64,000 nucleotides of DNA from Magnetospirillum sp. ME-1 (GCF_002105535.1 NZ_CP015848.1:310001-374000); one strand, 5' to 3'. Positions 51,149 to 61,641 are shown, numbered from the stretch's first letter. Notes: a model not told the origin generated them from the sequence alone. Program-made: numbers and translations.

Positions 51149-52822
51149 CTATTTGGTGAAGTAGAGCAACCCTTGCTTCCACCCCAGCGTCGGAGTGCGC
51201 CAGGCGGTGCGGATGTCGTCAGACGACGGGCGGAGCGGCTTGCCGAAATACCAGCCCTGGCCGAAGCGCACCTTCAGCAGCTTCAGCAGATTGGCGGTCT
51301 CGGCGTCTTCCACGTATTCGGCGGTGGTGGTGACGCCCAGCTCGGTACACAGGCCGACGATGGCCTTGATGAACGAGACGTCCTCGTTGTTGCGCATGGC
51401 GTCCTTGATGTAGGAGCCGTCGATCTTGACGTTGTCCACCTTCAAGGCGCGCAGGTAGTGGAAGGCGGCATGGCCGGCGCCGAAATCGTCCAGGCAGACC
51501 TCGTGGCCCTGCTTGCGGATGATCTGGATGACGTCGTTGACCGCCTTCAGGTCGCGGACCTGGGCGGATTCGGTCATCTCGAACACCAGGCGCTTGCGCA
51601 GGTCCTTGGTGGTGGTGAGGATCTCCTTCAAGCGCCGCACCACCGTGGGATCGGACAGGGAATAGCCCGACAGGTTGACGGCGAACTTGAGCGATTCGTT
51701 GTTGGCGACACTGGACCGCATGAACCCGATGGCGCGCTCCAAAAGCGCCATGTCCAGCATGCCGACCATGCCGGTATCCTCGGCGAAGGTCACCGTCTCG
51801 TAGGGGGACTTGTTGTCCTCGCCCTTGAAGCGCACCAGACATTCGAAGTGGTGCACCACGCCGGTCCACAGATCGACGATGGGCTGGAACATCAGGTCGA
51901 AATCACCCCCCGTCACCGTGTTGCGCACGTCGTTCATCTGCTTGACGGTGGCCGACAGGCGGGGCTGCAGATCCTTCATCAGATCGGCGAGGTTGCCGCC
52001 GTTCTCGGCTTCCATGGCGAATCGGTTCAGCGTGTAGGTCAGCGCGCGCGCCGCTTCCTCGGGCGGCACGTCGGCCACGTCCAGCATCAAGGTAGCCAGC
52101 GTCGCCTGGATGGGCGGCGCGTCGGGCAGAACCACCGCCGCCTGGGTCACCGACTGGCTGATGGAATCGGCCGAGACCGAGGCCGAGTGCAGAACGCCGA
52201 ACTTGCCGTCGTCCAGTTGGCCGACACCGTCGCCGCCCACCGACAGCGCTTTCAGCCTGTTCCCCAGTTCGGTGGCCAGAGCCTCCTGGGCCTCGGCATC
52301 GCCGGACAGGGCGTCGATCTTGGGCAACTCGACCAGAGTCAGCTGATAGGGGTCGTCCGGCGCCGCGCTTTCCAGCAGGCTGGCCGCCATGGCCTGGAAG
52401 CTGTCCTTGTCCAAAAGCCCGGTCTCACCCACCCGGTCTTCCTTGTGGGCGTGGAAACCGCCGGGATGGCCCAAGGCCACCATCAGGCGGTCGGGCGTGC
52501 TGGGATGGCGATAGCCCGACAGCGTCACCTCGGACGCCTTACCGTCGGGGCGCAGCACGCGAAGGACGGCGTTGCGCACCCTCTCCCCACCTGACATCTG
52601 CTTTAAGGCCTGGCTTAGCGCGGTATGGTCGTTGGGATGGATGATCCTGGCCAGGGGCTGGCCGGTCAGGGCCCGGGCGCCACGCCCCAACAACGCCATG
52701 GCGGCGCCCACCGCGAAAACGGTGTTGCCCTCATAATCCAGTTCCAGGAGAACGTCGGCGGCCGCGAATGCAAAGGCGACATACATGTCGCTCGACCGGC
52801 CGAGATCGTCCTTGTCCGCCAT
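51149..52822 (-). CDS. PAS-EAL protein, cyclic-di-GMP phosphodiesterase
   Basis: A 557-residue cytoplasmic protein. An N-terminal PAS-like region (about residues 10-120) precedes a middle region of unclear fold and an EAL domain from about 290. The EAL signature reads ECL in HFECLVRFKG. Other active-site motifs are present: VNLSG, EMTES, LDDFGAGHAAFHYLRALKVD, VKIDGSYIKD and AEYVEDAE, with QGWYFGKP at the end. Activity is therefore likely despite the ECL. The ATG at 52822 has GAGGGG eight bases upstream. Input and targets unknown. Confidence 0.9.
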   Translation of the reverse strand: MADKDDLGRSSDMYVAFAFAAADVLLELDYEGNTVFAVGAAMALLGRGARALTGQPLARIIHPNDHTALSQALKQMSGGERVRNAVLRVLRPDGKASEVTLSGYRHPSTPDRLMVALGHPGGFHAHKEDRVGETGLLDKDSFQAMAASLLESAAPDDPYQLTLVELPKIDALSGDAEAQEALATELGNRLKALSVGGDGVGQLDDGKFGVLHSASVSADSISQSVTQAAVVLPDAPPIQATLATLMLDVADVPPEEAARALTYTLNRFAMEAENGGNLADLMKDLQPRLSATVKQMNDVRNTVTGGDFDLMFQPIVDLWTGVVHHFECLVRFKGEDNKSPYETVTFAEDTGMVGMLDMALLERAIGFMRSSVANNESLKFAVNLSGYSLSDPTVVRRLKEILTTTKDLRKRLVFEMTESAQVRDLKAVNDVIQIIRKQGHEVCLDDFGAGHAAFHYLRALKVDNVKIDGSYIKDAMRNNEDVSFIKAIVGLCTELGVTTTAEYVEDAETANLLKLLKVRFGQGWYFGKPLRPSSDDIRTAWRTPTLGWKQGLLYFTK

Positions 52823-52911
52823 ACCCATTCCCCTCGTGTCCTGGCTCAAAGCCTAGGCCAAAGGTTGGCGGCGGGCAAGTAAGTGTTGGTGTGATTCCGA
52901 ACCGCTTTGTG

Positions 52912-52941
52912 ATGGGGCGGAGGAGCCCTCCTCCGCCCCAT
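52912..52941 (-). terminator. Strong hairpin after gcvPB
   Basis: Thirteen-bp perfect arms (52912-52924 and 52929-52941) around a four-base loop, 13 bp past the gcvPB stop. No U-tract follows on the minus strand, so it may act as an mRNA 3' stabiliser or weak terminator. Confidence 0.6.
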
Positions 52942-52953
52942 GAACCTGTGGTT

Positions 52954-54447
52954 CTATTCCGCCGCCGGCTTCCAGCGCAGCACGGGCGTGCGCGCCGCCA
53001 GGGTCTCGTCCAGGCGCCGCCGGGGGGTCAGCCGCGGAGCCGCCTTGAACTCGTCGGCGGCACCGGCCTTGGCCTTAGCCGCAAGCCCCTTCACCACCCC
53101 GATATACTGGTCCAGGGTCTCCTTGGACTCGGTCTCGGTGGGCTCCATCAGCAGGGCGCCATGCACCACCAGCGGGAAGTACATGGTCATGGGATGGTAG
53201 CCCTCGTCGATCATCGCCTTGGCGAAATCCAGGGTGGTGACACCGGTGTCCTTGAGGAAGCGGTCGTCGAACAGCGCCTCGTGCATGCAGGGGCCCTCGA
53301 ACGAGGCCGACAGGTCGTCCTTCAGCGAAGCCAGCAGGTAATTGGCGTTCAGCACCGCGTCCGAGGACGCCTGGCGCAACCCGTCCGAGCCCATGGACAG
53401 GATGTAGGCCAGCGCCCGGATGAACACGCCGAACTGGCCGTGGAAGCCCTTGACCCGGCCGAAGGGCTTGGCGCCGTCGCGCTTGCCCTCGACCATCTCC
53501 AGTCCCTTGGCCCCATGCACCACGTAGGGCACGGGGGCGAAGGGGGCCAGCGCCGCCGACAGCACGGTGGGACCGGCGCCGGGACCGCCGCCGCCGTGCG
53601 GCGTGGAAAAGGTCTTGTGCAGGTTGATGTGCATGGTGTCGATGCCGAGGTCAGCGATCTTCACCCGGCCGACGATGGCGTTAAAATTGGCGCCGTCGCA
53701 GTAGAAATAGGCTCCGGCCCCGTGCACGGCGGCCGCGATCTCGACGATCTCGGTCTCGAACAGGCCGCAGGTGTTGGGATTGGTCAGCATCAGGGCCGCC
53801 ACGTCGGGGCCCAGCTTGGCCTTCAGGGCCGCCAGATCCACCCGCCCATTCTCCAGCGCCGGAATGGGGTCGACGGTGTAGCCGCACATGGCGGCGGAAG
53901 CCGGGTTGGTGCCGTGGGCGCTTTCCGGCACCAGGACGCGGCGGCGGTGTCCCTCGCCCTTGTCCTCGTGGGCGGCGCGGATGGCCATCAGGCCGCACCA
54001 CTCGCCGTGGGCGCCGGCCGCCGGGCTCATGGCCACCGCCGGCATGCCGGTCAGCTCCTTCAGCCAATGGGCCAGTGTGTCGATCACCTCCAGCGCGCCC
54101 TGCACGGTCTTTTGCGGCTGCAGCGGATGCAGATCGGCGAGACCGGGCAGGCGGGCCACTTTCTCCGACAGGCGGGGGTTGTGCTTCATGGTGCACGAGC
54201 CCAGCGGGTAGAAGCCGGTGTCGATGCCGTAATTCTTCTGCGACAGGCGGGTGTAGTGGCGCACCACCTGGGGCTCGGACAGATCGGGCAGCGCCACGGG
54301 TCCGCGCCGGGGCGCGTCGCCCAGCCGTTCCAGGTCGAAGGGCGCCGGCTCGGGCAGGTCGATGGCGACAGAGCCGGGATTGTCCATCTCGAAGATCAGC
54401 TTCTCTTCGATCTGCAGCGCGCGGTTGCCGGAAATGGTCTCGCTCAT
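52954..54447 (-). CDS. gcvPB: Glycine dehydrogenase (decarboxylating) subunit 2
   Basis: PLP-carrying subunit of the P-protein, 497 residues. The cofactor lysine lies in MHINLHKTFSTPHGGGGPG; GFYPLGSCTMKHNPR is the other family signature. With subunit 1 and GcvH it decarboxylates glycine and transfers the aminomethyl group to lipoyl-GcvH. The ATG at 54447 overlaps the gcvPA stop (TGATG), so translation is coupled. Bacteria with split P-protein usually have this PA-PB order. Confidence 0.96.
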   Translation of the reverse strand: MSETISGNRALQIEEKLIFEMDNPGSVAIDLPEPAPFDLERLGDAPRRGPVALPDLSEPQVVRHYTRLSQKNYGIDTGFYPLGSCTMKHNPRLSEKVARLPGLADLHPLQPQKTVQGALEVIDTLAHWLKELTGMPAVAMSPAAGAHGEWCGLMAIRAAHEDKGEGHRRRVLVPESAHGTNPASAAMCGYTVDPIPALENGRVDLAALKAKLGPDVAALMLTNPNTCGLFETEIVEIAAAVHGAGAYFYCDGANFNAIVGRVKIADLGIDTMHINLHKTFSTPHGGGGPGAGPTVLSAALAPFAPVPYVVHGAKGLEMVEGKRDGAKPFGRVKGFHGQFGVFIRALAYILSMGSDGLRQASSDAVLNANYLLASLKDDLSASFEGPCMHEALFDDRFLKDTGVTTLDFAKAMIDEGYHPMTMYFPLVVHGALLMEPTETESKETLDQYIGVVKGLAAKAKAGAADEFKAAPRLTPRRRLDETLAARTPVLRWKPAAE

Positions 54448-55796
54448 CACACGGCCTCCTTCAGGGCGGCGACAAGCTTGTCCATGTCGTCCTCGGTGTT
54501 GGTTTCGGTGGCGGCCAGGATCAGCACCGACTTGAGCTCGGGGAAGCTGGGATAGAAGCGCGACGCCGGAACACCGGCCAGAATCCCCTTGTCCGCCAGG
54601 GCATCCACCACGGCGGCCGCATCCGTCTCGTCGCCCAGATGCACGGCGAACTCGTTGTAATAGCTTTGCGGCAGCACCCGCACACCCTTCACGGCCCGAA
54701 GCTTCTGCTCCAGCCTGGTGGCGGCCAGATGGTTCAGCTCGGCCAGACGGCCGAAGCCGGTGCCGCCCAGCATGGTCAGGTGGATGGAGAAGGCCAGGGC
54801 GCAGAGGCCCGAATTGGTGCAGATGTTGCTGGTGGCCTTCTCGCGGCGGATATGCTGCTCGCGGGTGGACAGGGTCAGCACCCAGCCGCGGCGGCCGTCC
54901 ACGTCCACGGTCTGGCCGGCCAGACGGCCGGGCATCTGGCGCAGATATTTCTCGCGCGTGGCGAACAGGCCGAGGCCGGGACCGCCGAAATTTAGCCCCA
55001 TGCCGAGGCTCTGCCCTTCGCACACCACGATGTCGGCCCCCATGGCGCCGGGGGATTCGATCAGGCCGAGGCTGGTGGGCTCGGCCACCATCACCACCAG
55101 CAGGGCGCCCGCCTCGTGGCAGAGCGCCGCCAGCGGCCGCAGGTCGCGCACCGTGCCGAAAAAGCCGGGATTCTGCACCACCACGCAGGCGGTCTTCGAA
55201 TCCACCCTTCCGATCATGTCCTCCAGCCCCAGGGGGTCGGGGGGCAGGATGTCGGCTTCCATCTCGGTGTAGCGCAGCGAGGTTTCCACCGTCTCGGCGT
55301 AATGGGGATGCACCCCGCCCGAAACGATTACCTTGTTCCGCTTGGTGATGCGACACGCCATGATGGCCGCCTCGGCGGTGGCCGTGGCGCCGTCATACAT
55401 GGAGGCGTTGGCCACATCCATGCCGGTGATGGTCGCCACCTGGGTCTGGAACTCGAACAGCACCTGCAGGGTGCCCTGGGAAACCTCGGGCTGGTAGGGC
55501 GTGTAGGCGGTGAGGAACTCGCCGCGCAACAGCAGCTGGTCCACCGCCGCCGGGATGTGGTGGCGATAGACGCCGGCTCCGATGAAGAAGGGGGCGCACC
55601 CCGCCGAGAGGTTCTTGCCGGCCATGCGGGTGAAGGCGCGCTCCACCTCCATCTCGCCCTGGTGGCGGGGAAGCGGCAACGGCTGGTCCAGGCGGGCGGA
55701 CGGGGGCACGTCGCGGAACAGCTCGTCCACGCTTTTCGCCCCGATCACGTCGAGCATGGCGCGGCGGTCGGACTCGGTCAGCGGCAGGTAGCGCAT
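54447..55796 (-). CDS. gcvPA: Glycine dehydrogenase (decarboxylating) subunit 1
   Basis: A 449-residue subunit, a relative of PB without the PLP lysine. Signature stretches are [40 protein letters not shown] and [15 protein letters not shown]. It starts at ATG 55796 and lies 10 bp downstream of gcvH in the operon gcvT-gcvH-gcvPA-gcvPB. Confidence 0.96.
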   Translation of the reverse strand: MRYLPLTESDRRAMLDVIGAKSVDELFRDVPPSARLDQPLPLPRHQGEMEVERAFTRMAGKNLSAGCAPFFIGAGVYRHHIPAAVDQLLLRGEFLTAYTPYQPEVSQGTLQVLFEFQTQVATITGMDVANASMYDGATATAEAAIMACRITKRNKVIVSGGVHPHYAETVETSLRYTEMEADILPPDPLGLEDMIGRVDSKTACVVVQNPGFFGTVRDLRPLAALCHEAGALLVVMVAEPTSLGLIESPGAMGADIVVCEGQSLGMGLNFGGPGLGLFATREKYLRQMPGRLAGQTVDVDGRRGWVLTLSTREQHIRREKATSNICTNSGLCALAFSIHLTMLGGTGFGRLAELNHLAATRLEQKLRAVKGVRVLPQSYYNEFAVHLGDETDAAAVVDALADKGILAGVPASRFYPSFPELKSVLILAATETNTEDDMDKLVAALKEAV

Positions 55797-55806
55797 GGGA
55801 TGGGGC

Positions 55807-56184
55807 CTATTCCAGGGTCTTGAGATACGCGTCGTAGGCGGCCTGATCCATCAGGTCGTCGAGCTCGGCCGGGTTGGCGAGCGTCAACTTGAAGAACCAG
55901 GCGGCGCCCTCGGCATCCTCGTTGACCAGGCCGGGCTGGTCGACGATGGCCTGGTTGCCCTTGGTCACGGTGCCCGACACCGGGGAATAGACCTCGGAGG
56001 CGGCCTTGACCGATTCCACCACCGCCGCCTCGTCGCCCTTGGCCAGTTGGCGGCCGGAATCGGGGACCTCGACGAACACCACGTCGCCCAGCGCGTGCTG
56101 GGCGTAATCGCTGATGCCGACGGTGCCGACGTCACCCTCGACGCTGATCCACTCGTGATCCTTGGTGAAACGCTTGCTGCTCAT
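55807..56184 (-). CDS. gcvH: Glycine cleavage system H protein
   Basis: A 125-residue lipoyl carrier. The lipoylated lysine is in [19 protein letters not shown], and the N-terminal [20 protein letters not shown] is typical. It shuttles the aminomethyl group between the P and T proteins. The ATG at 56184 lies 14 bp after the gcvT stop. Confidence 0.97.
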   Translation of the reverse strand: MSSKRFTKDHEWISVEGDVGTVGISDYAQHALGDVVFVEVPDSGRQLAKGDEAAVVESVKAASEVYSPVSGTVTKGNQAIVDQPGLVNEDAEGAAWFFKLTLANPAELDDLMDQAAYDAYLKTLE

Positions 56185-56198
56185 TTGAAGATTTCCCC

Positions 56199-57314
56199 TC
56201 AGCCTTTGAAATAACGATGCGGCACGAACGGCAGGGCCGAGACATGGGCGTCCATGGCCTTGCCGCGCACCACCAGTTTCAGCCTGGTCCCGATAGCGGC
56301 GAAAGCGGCGGGCACATAGCCCATGGCCACCGGGCCGCCCGCCGACGGGCCGAAGCCGCCGGAGCAGATTTCGCCCAGGCGGTTGCCCGCCTCGTCGGTG
56401 ATCTCGGTATGGGCGCGGGCCGGGGCCTTGCCGTCCGGCTGGATACCGACCCGGAGCGTTGGCGGGCCCTCGGCCAACTGCTTCTGGATGATTGCGGCGC
56501 CGGGGAAACCCCCTTCGGTCTTGCGGCGCTTGCTCATGATCCAGGCGATGTTGGCCTGGACCGGGGTGGTGGTGGTGTCGATGTCCGAGCCGTAGAGGCA
56601 CAGCCCGGCCTCCAAGCGAAGGGAGTCGCGCGCCCCCAGACCGGCCGGCATGACGCCCGGCGCGGCCAGCAGGGTGCGGGCCAGCTTTTCCGCATCAGCA
56701 TTGGCCACCGACATCTCCCAGCCGTCCTCGCCGGTATAGCCCGAGCGGGTGGCCAGCACCGGAATGCCCGCCACCGTGATCTCGGCGATGGTCATGAAGG
56801 TCATGGCGCAGGCCTCGGGGCACAGCGTCGCCATGGCGGCGGCCGCGCCGGGGCCTTGCAGCGCCAGCAGCGAGCGGTCCTCGATCATGCGAAGCTCCAC
56901 CTTGCCGCCCAGATGCCGGACGAGATGGGCGAAGTCGGCGTGCTTGCAGGCGGCGTTGATCACCAGGAACAGGTGGTCGTCGGCCAGCTTGCTGATCATC
57001 AGGTCGTCGAGGATGCCGCCCTGGTCGTTGGTGAACACCGAATAGCGGGTCTTGCCGATTCCCAAGGCCTGGATGTCGCCGGGCACCAGGGTTTCCAGCA
57101 GCTCCACCGCCTTGGGCCCACGGATTTCCGCCTGGCCCATGTGGGAGACGTCGAACAGGGCGGCACCCGAACGGGTGTGCAGGTGCTCGGCCAGCACGCC
57201 GGCGGGATACTGCACCGGCATGGCGTAGCCGGCGAAGGGCACCATCTTGGCCCCCAGCTCGCGGTGCAGGGCGTCCAGGGGGACAGTCAACAGGGGAGTA
57301 TCGGACTCAGACAC
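56199..57314 (-). CDS. gcvT: Glycine cleavage system T protein (aminomethyltransferase)
   Basis: A 371-residue tetrahydrofolate-dependent aminomethyltransferase releasing ammonia and methylene-THF. Motifs are [54 protein letters not shown] and [21 protein letters not shown] [18 protein letters not shown]. The start is GTG at 57314. It is the first gene of the gcv operon and directly follows the tandem glycine riboswitch, whose end is 78 nt upstream. Confidence 0.96.
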   Translation of the reverse strand: MSESDTPLLTVPLDALHRELGAKMVPFAGYAMPVQYPAGVLAEHLHTRSGAALFDVSHMGQAEIRGPKAVELLETLVPGDIQALGIGKTRYSVFTNDQGGILDDLMISKLADDHLFLVINAACKHADFAHLVRHLGGKVELRMIEDRSLLALQGPGAAAAMATLCPEACAMTFMTIAEITVAGIPVLATRSGYTGEDGWEMSVANADAEKLARTLLAAPGVMPAGLGARDSLRLEAGLCLYGSDIDTTTTPVQANIAWIMSKRRKTEGGFPGAAIIQKQLAEGPPTLRVGIQPDGKAPARAHTEITDEAGNRLGEICSGGFGPSAGGPVAMGYVPAAFAAIGTRLKLVVRGKAMDAHVSALPFVPHRYFKG

Positions 57315-57391
57315 CGGGTTCCTCCTTCACGGCAGCGCCGCGCGGGAAATTGAAGGGCACCGGGCATGGCTGTGACGTCACCCGGCTTGCC

Positions 57392-57595
57392 CCCCTCTGT
57401 CTGGGAACCTGAAAGATTCACCGCTCCGCCCGAACGGGCGTCGTGGCTTTCATCGTCGGTGGGCCGCCAGACCTTAAAGGACCCGACGGCACGCTTTCCA
57501 GAGTTTCATCCCCCCGCGGTCCTTTTGCCTGAGAGTTTCCAGGGGCGGTTGCTCCTTCGGCGCCGGCCCGATAAGGGGCCGGTCTCTCCCACGGG
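57392..57595 (-). ncRNA. Tandem glycine riboswitch
   Basis: On the minus strand the RNA runs from about 57595 to 57392 in front of gcvT. The first aptamer has GGGAGAG, CCGAAGGAGCAA, CCTGGAAACTCTCAGGCA and AAAGGACC. The second begins with GGATGAAACTCTGGAAAGC and has CCACCGACGATGAAAGCC and GGTGAATCTTTCAGGTTCCC. These are the conserved core segments of glycine aptamers, and two in a row is the usual cooperative form. Glycine binding should switch on the gcv operon. The region between the riboswitch and the gcvT start is too short to place an anti-terminator with certainty. Confidence 0.93.
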
Positions 57596-57660
57596 GATCA
57601 TCTGTGCCGGCCATCTTATCAACCAGGCCGGCGATGGAGTCAACGGGAGTCGGACAAGCC

Positions 57661-58206
57661 TCAGCGCTTGTTGCGCCGGTTATCCTCCATTTCCTCGGGA
57701 GTCAGCTGGAACCCGAGATAGATCTCATAATTATCAATGAGTTCCTTGTCGCGCACCGGCAGCCGCATGCTCACCTCGTCGTCGGTGACGCGGATGCGGT
57801 CCACGGTGTCGGGGAAGGTCACCGGGAAGGTGAACACGCCCTTGGCGCCGGGGGCGGGATAGAATTTGGGGACGGCGACGAAATAGGTCACATCCAGGGT
57901 GCGCCCCTTGGCTGCCGGGCCGCGCCGCAGTTCGAAGCCCAGTTGCAGCGACACCTCGCCGCCCTTGTCGTCGTAGACGCAATCGCCCTTGAAAGCGATC
58001 ACCTCGCCTTCCATCTCCACGTCGGTCAGGTCGCGCCCCGAGCCGGGCCGGTATTTGATGATCTTGGCGGCGTCGGCCATGATGTAGACCGGCGGACAGG
58101 GCGGCGACGTCCTGCCCTTGATGCGCGACCAGGAATCACACCCCGAAAGCACCAGCGGGGCCGCCAGGACGAAAAACAGCAGGCGGGCAATGCGAGGGGT
58201 GTTCAT
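57661..58206 (-). CDS. Lipoprotein of unknown function
   Basis: A 181-residue lipoprotein; the lipobox is LVLSGC at about residue 19-24. The mature part looks like a beta-rich domain (YIMADAAKIIKYRPGSGRDL, VAVPKFYPAPGAKGVFTFPV, DNYEIYLGFQLTPEEMEDN) and ends with a basic RRNKR. Such proteins, often annotated as hypothetical in alphaproteobacteria, have no defined role. The ATG at 58206 suits the signal peptide. It is upstream of, and transcribed away from, ispH. Confidence 0.8.
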   Translation of the reverse strand: MNTPRIARLLFFVLAAPLVLSGCDSWSRIKGRTSPPCPPVYIMADAAKIIKYRPGSGRDLTDVEMEGEVIAFKGDCVYDDKGGEVSLQLGFELRRGPAAKGRTLDVTYFVAVPKFYPAPGAKGVFTFPVTFPDTVDRIRVTDDEVSMRLPVRDKELIDNYEIYLGFQLTPEEMEDNRRNKR

Positions 58207-58323
58207 GCCAAACTTCCTTAAACGCCACATGATCTGGTAAAGGTGCCCCCGACTGTAGTGAAGCCGGGGCGCGGACACAAGCCGCCAACCCCACGGCCCC
58301 CAGCCAAACCGGAGAACGACAAA

Positions 58324-59280
58324 GTGACCACAAGCGTTGCCAAGAGGCCCCTGACCCTGGTGCTGGCCAGCCCGCGCGGTTTCTGCGCCGGCGTCGACCG
58401 CGCCATCCACATCGTCGAGCGGGCGCTTGAGAAGTACGGTGCTCCGGTCTATGTCCGCCACGAGATCGTCCACAACAAGTTCGTGGTGGAATCGCTGGCC
58501 CAGAAGGGCGCGGTGTTCGTCGAGGAACTGAACGAGGTGCCGGATTCGGCCGCCGTGGTCTTCTCCGCCCATGGCGTGCCCAAGACCGTCCCGGCCGAGG
58601 CCGACCGCCGGGGGCTCACCTCGCTGGACGCCACCTGCCCGCTGGTGACCAAGGTCCACCGCGAGGCCGAACTGCATCACGCCATGGGCCGCCAGATCAT
58701 CATGATCGGCCATGCCGGCCACCCCGAGGTGATCGGCACCATCGGCCAGGTGCCCGAGGGCGCCGTGCTGCTGGTCGGTACGCCGGAACAGGCGGAGAAG
58801 GTCGCCCCCAAGGACCCCTCCATGCTGGCCTACATCACCCAGACCACGCTGTCGGTGGACGACGCGGCGGCCGTGATCGACGTGCTGCAGCGCCGCTTCC
58901 CCGACATGGTCGGGCCGAAGCGCGAAGACATCTGCTACGCCACCACCAACCGCCAGGCCGCCGTCAAGACCATCGCGCCCCATTGCGAGGCCCTGATGGT
59001 CATCGGCTCACCCAATTCGTCGAACTCGTCGCGCCTGGTGGAAGTGGCTGCCCGGGCCGGCTGCGCCCGCTCGGTGCTGGTCCAGCGTGCCGCCGAGGTG
59101 GATTGGAGCCTCCTGGACGGCGTCGACCGGCTCGGCATCACCGCCGGCGCCTCGGCCCCCGAAATCCTGGTGGAGGAAGTGGTGGCGGCCGCGCGCGAGC
59201 GCTTCGACGTCACCATCGAGGAAATCCGCGTCACCACCGAGACGGTGACCTTCAAGCTGCCGCAGGCCTTGTCCGAGTAG
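58324..59280 (+). CDS. ispH: 4-hydroxy-3-methylbut-2-enyl diphosphate reductase
   Basis: Final step of the MEP isoprenoid pathway, using a [4Fe-4S] cluster. The 318 residues have the three cluster cysteines in [24 protein letters not shown] and [11 protein letters not shown], with SSNSSRL for substrate binding. The start is GTG at 58324, with GGAG nine bases upstream; the open frame extends upstream without homology. Followed by thrB after 66 bp on the same strand. Confidence 0.96.
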   Translation: MTTSVAKRPLTLVLASPRGFCAGVDRAIHIVERALEKYGAPVYVRHEIVHNKFVVESLAQKGAVFVEELNEVPDSAAVVFSAHGVPKTVPAEADRRGLTSLDATCPLVTKVHREAELHHAMGRQIIMIGHAGHPEVIGTIGQVPEGAVLLVGTPEQAEKVAPKDPSMLAYITQTTLSVDDAAAVIDVLQRRFPDMVGPKREDICYATTNRQAAVKTIAPHCEALMVIGSPNSSNSSRLVEVAARAGCARSVLVQRAAEVDWSLLDGVDRLGITAGASAPEILVEEVVAAARERFDVTIEEIRVTTETVTFKLPQALSE

Positions 59281-59346
59281 TCACTGGCGTCATCGGCGGA
59301 ATCATCGTACCTTCCGCCGATTCCAGCCTGAAGCAGTGATGAGAGC

Positions 59347-60327
59347 ATGGCCGTCTACACCGAGGTTTCCGACGACGAATTGGAAGACTTCGCCGCCGAG
59401 TACGACATCGGCGAAGTGGTGTCGTGCAAGGGCATCGCCGAAGGCGTCGAGAACACCAACTACCTGCTGCAGACCGACCAGGGGAACTACATCCTCACCC
59501 TCTATGAAAAGCGGGTGAACCCGGAGGAACTGCCGTTCTTCCTGGGCCTGATGGAGCATCTGGCGGCGCGAGGCCTCGCCTGCCCCACCCCCATCAAGGG
59601 ACGCGACGGACAGGCCCTGCGCACCCTGTGCGGCCGTCCCGCGGCCATCGTCAGCTTCCTCAAGGGCATGTGGACCCGGCGCATCACGCTCAACCACTGC
59701 GCCGAGCTGGGCCCGGCCATGGCCGCCATGCATCTGGCCGGGGCCGACTTCCCGCTGACGCGGGCCAACAACCTGTCGGTGGCCGGCTGGCGGCCGCTGT
59801 TCGACGCCATCCGGCCCCGCGCCGCCGAGATCAAGGCCGATCTGGAACAGGTCATCGCCGACGAGCTGGATTACCTGGAGGCCAACTGGCCCAAATCCCT
59901 GCCCATGGGGCTGATCCACGCCGATCTGTTCCCCGACAACGTGTTCTTCCGCGCCGACAAGGCGGCGGGCGTCGACCGCATGTCGGGCTTCATCGATTTC
60001 TACTTCGCCTGCACCGACATCCTGGCCTACGACATCGCCATCTGCCTCAACGCCTGGTGCTTCGAGGATGACGGCGCCTTCAACGCCACCAAGGCCAGGC
60101 TGATGCTGAACGGCTACCGCAGAATCCGGCCGCTGTCGGCCGACGAATTGCTGGCCCTGCCGCTGCTGGCCAGGGGCGCCGCCATGCGCTTCTTGCTGAC
60201 GCGCAGCTACGACTGGCTGAACACGCCCCCCGGCGCCATGGTCAAGCGCAAGGACCCCATGGAGTATTACCGCAAGCTCCGCTTCCACCAGGGCGTCGGC
60301 GGTCCCGGCCAGTACGGCATCGAATAG
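59347..60327 (+). CDS. thrB: Homoserine kinase (APH-fold type)
   Basis: Phosphorylates homoserine for threonine synthesis. This 326-residue form has the aminoglycoside-phosphotransferase fold found in alphaproteobacteria. The catalytic loop is [14 protein letters not shown] and the metal-binding aspartate follows in [38 protein letters not shown] is the N-terminal nucleotide loop. Start at ATG 59347. The ispH-thrB-rnhA order is a well-known alphaproteobacterial arrangement, here interrupted by a dispersed repeat before rnhA. Confidence 0.95.
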   Translation: MAVYTEVSDDELEDFAAEYDIGEVVSCKGIAEGVENTNYLLQTDQGNYILTLYEKRVNPEELPFFLGLMEHLAARGLACPTPIKGRDGQALRTLCGRPAAIVSFLKGMWTRRITLNHCAELGPAMAAMHLAGADFPLTRANNLSVAGWRPLFDAIRPRAAEIKADLEQVIADELDYLEANWPKSLPMGLIHADLFPDNVFFRADKAAGVDRMSGFIDFYFACTDILAYDIAICLNAWCFEDDGAFNATKARLMLNGYRRIRPLSADELLALPLLARGAAMRFLLTRSYDWLNTPPGAMVKRKDPMEYYRKLRFHQGVGGPGQYGIE

Positions 60328-60342
60328 CACTCCCTCTGCCCG

Positions 60343-60446
60343 GTCATCCCGAGCGCGAGCGAGGGATCTCCGCTTGGCACGACAGAACCAAATCGGGCAC
60401 GGTAAACCAGAATGAGATCCCTCCTCCCGATGGTCGTCGGGATGAC
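60343..60446. repeat. Dispersed inverted-repeat element, copy 4
   Basis: About 104 bp from GTCATCCCGAGC to GTCGTCGGGATGAC, filling most of the gap between thrB and rnhA. Its right half matches copy 3 (31988-32091) almost base for base. It can fold into a hairpin and may modulate read-through into rnhA. Confidence 0.8.
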
Positions 60447-60461
60447 AGGAAAGCGTGGGCG

Positions 60462-60926
60462 ATGAACGAAGAAAAAACCGAATCCGTCGAGATCTATACC
60501 GACGGCGCCTGTTCCGGCAATCCCGGCCCCGGCGGCTGGGGGGCCATCCTGCGCTTCAAGGGCATCGAGCGCGAGCTGAAGGGCGGCGAGGCCCAGACCA
60601 CCAACAACCGCATGGAGATGACGGCGGTGCTGGTGGCGCTCAACACCCTGACCCGGCCCTGCACCGTCGACCTCTACACCGACAGCGAATACGTCAAGAA
60701 GGGCATGACCGAATGGCTGCGCGGCTGGAAGGCCCGGGGCTGGAAGACCGCCGACAAGAAGCCGGTGAAGAACGACGACCTGTGGAAGGCGCTGGACGAG
60801 GCCGCGGCGCGCCACCGCATTTCCTGGCACTGGGTCAAGGGCCATGCCGGCCACCCGGAGAACGAGCGCGCCGACGCCCTGGCCCGCGAAGGCATCGCCG
60901 ATTTGCGCGCGGCGGCCGAACTCTGA
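60462..60926 (+). CDS. rnhA: Ribonuclease HI
   Basis: Cleaves RNA in RNA-DNA hybrids. 154 residues. The active-site acids are the first Asp in [18 protein letters not shown], Glu in [15 protein letters not shown], Asp in [13 protein letters not shown] and the last Asp in [16 protein letters not shown]. Complete and standard. Starts at ATG 60462 and converges to within 1 bp of the next gene's stop. Confidence 0.97.
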   Translation: MNEEKTESVEIYTDGACSGNPGPGGWGAILRFKGIERELKGGEAQTTNNRMEMTAVLVALNTLTRPCTVDLYTDSEYVKKGMTEWLRGWKARGWKTADKKPVKNDDLWKALDEAAARHRISWHWVKGHAGHPENERADALAREGIADLRAAAEL

Positions 60927-60927
60927 A

Positions 60928-61641
60928 CTACTCGTCGGCGGTTTCCTCGGCCATCAGCCGGTTCCAGGCCAGCGCCATGGTTCCGGCGGTCAGCGCCATG
61001 CCCAGATAGCGCACCGGCACCTCCACGGCATCGCGCAGGGACAGCCCGTCGAGCAGATCCAGCTCGGGCGCCATGCGCACCCCCTCCAGCAGCAGGTTGA
61101 GCGGCAGCCAGCACACAAAGGCCGCCACCCCCAGGGCCAGGCCGCCCCGGATCATCAGATCCGGCACGCGCCAGCCCAGATTGCCCGACTGACCGGCCCG
61201 CTCCAGCGCCGCGTCGGCGGGGACCAGATAGAACCCGCCAAGAAACAGATTGGCCAATCCCGACAGCACCATCACCGAATCGGCGATGGGCACGCCGGTG
61301 GCGATGGCCAGCGATGCCGAGATCACCTGGGCGGGAAAGCCGATGAACACCTCGGACGCCATCCAGGCCAGGGCGCCGAAGGTCTCGCGGCGGCCCAGGC
61401 GGAAGTAATGGCGGCTGGCGGGTATCTCGCCCAGCCCCACCAGGCGCAGCCATGCCACCACGAAGACGCCGCGCGCCAGAAGATCGGTGATGCCGCCGGC
61501 CACGGCATGGCGCGACGCCACCGCCGCGCCCAGCAGGCTGACCGCCATGCACAGCCACGACAGGCGGAGAAAAACCGGGAACTGCTCGATCAGGATCAGC
61601 AGGCTGCGAAACGCCAGTCGGCAATAGCGGAAGATCCCCAT
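60928..61641 (-). CDS. Multi-pass membrane protein of unknown function
   Basis: A 237-residue protein with about five or six hydrophobic helices (LSWLCMAVSLLGAAVA, GVFVVAWLRLVGLGEI, SVMVLSGLANLFLGGFYLV, MIRGGLALGVAAFVCWLPL, YLGMALTAGTMALAWNRL). No transporter or enzyme signature is recognised. It lies 20 bp downstream of a receiver-domain gene, with the diguanylate cyclase further upstream on the same strand, so they may be one transcript. The acidic C-terminus ends MAEETADE. Confidence 0.8.
   Translation of the reverse strand: MGIFRYCRLAFRSLLILIEQFPVFLRLSWLCMAVSLLGAAVASRHAVAGGITDLLARGVFVVAWLRLVGLGEIPASRHYFRLGRRETFGALAWMASEVFIGFPAQVISASLAIATGVPIADSVMVLSGLANLFLGGFYLVPADAALERAGQSGNLGWRVPDLMIRGGLALGVAAFVCWLPLNLLLEGVRMAPELDLLDGLSLRDAVEVPVRYLGMALTAGTMALAWNRLMAEETADE

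Noticed and set aside
52954-55356. A single 800-residue frame across gcvPA and gcvPB that could look like a fused P-protein
   Set aside because: Only its second half is the gcvPB frame; the part over gcvPA is out of frame with the true gcvPA, so the subunits are split.
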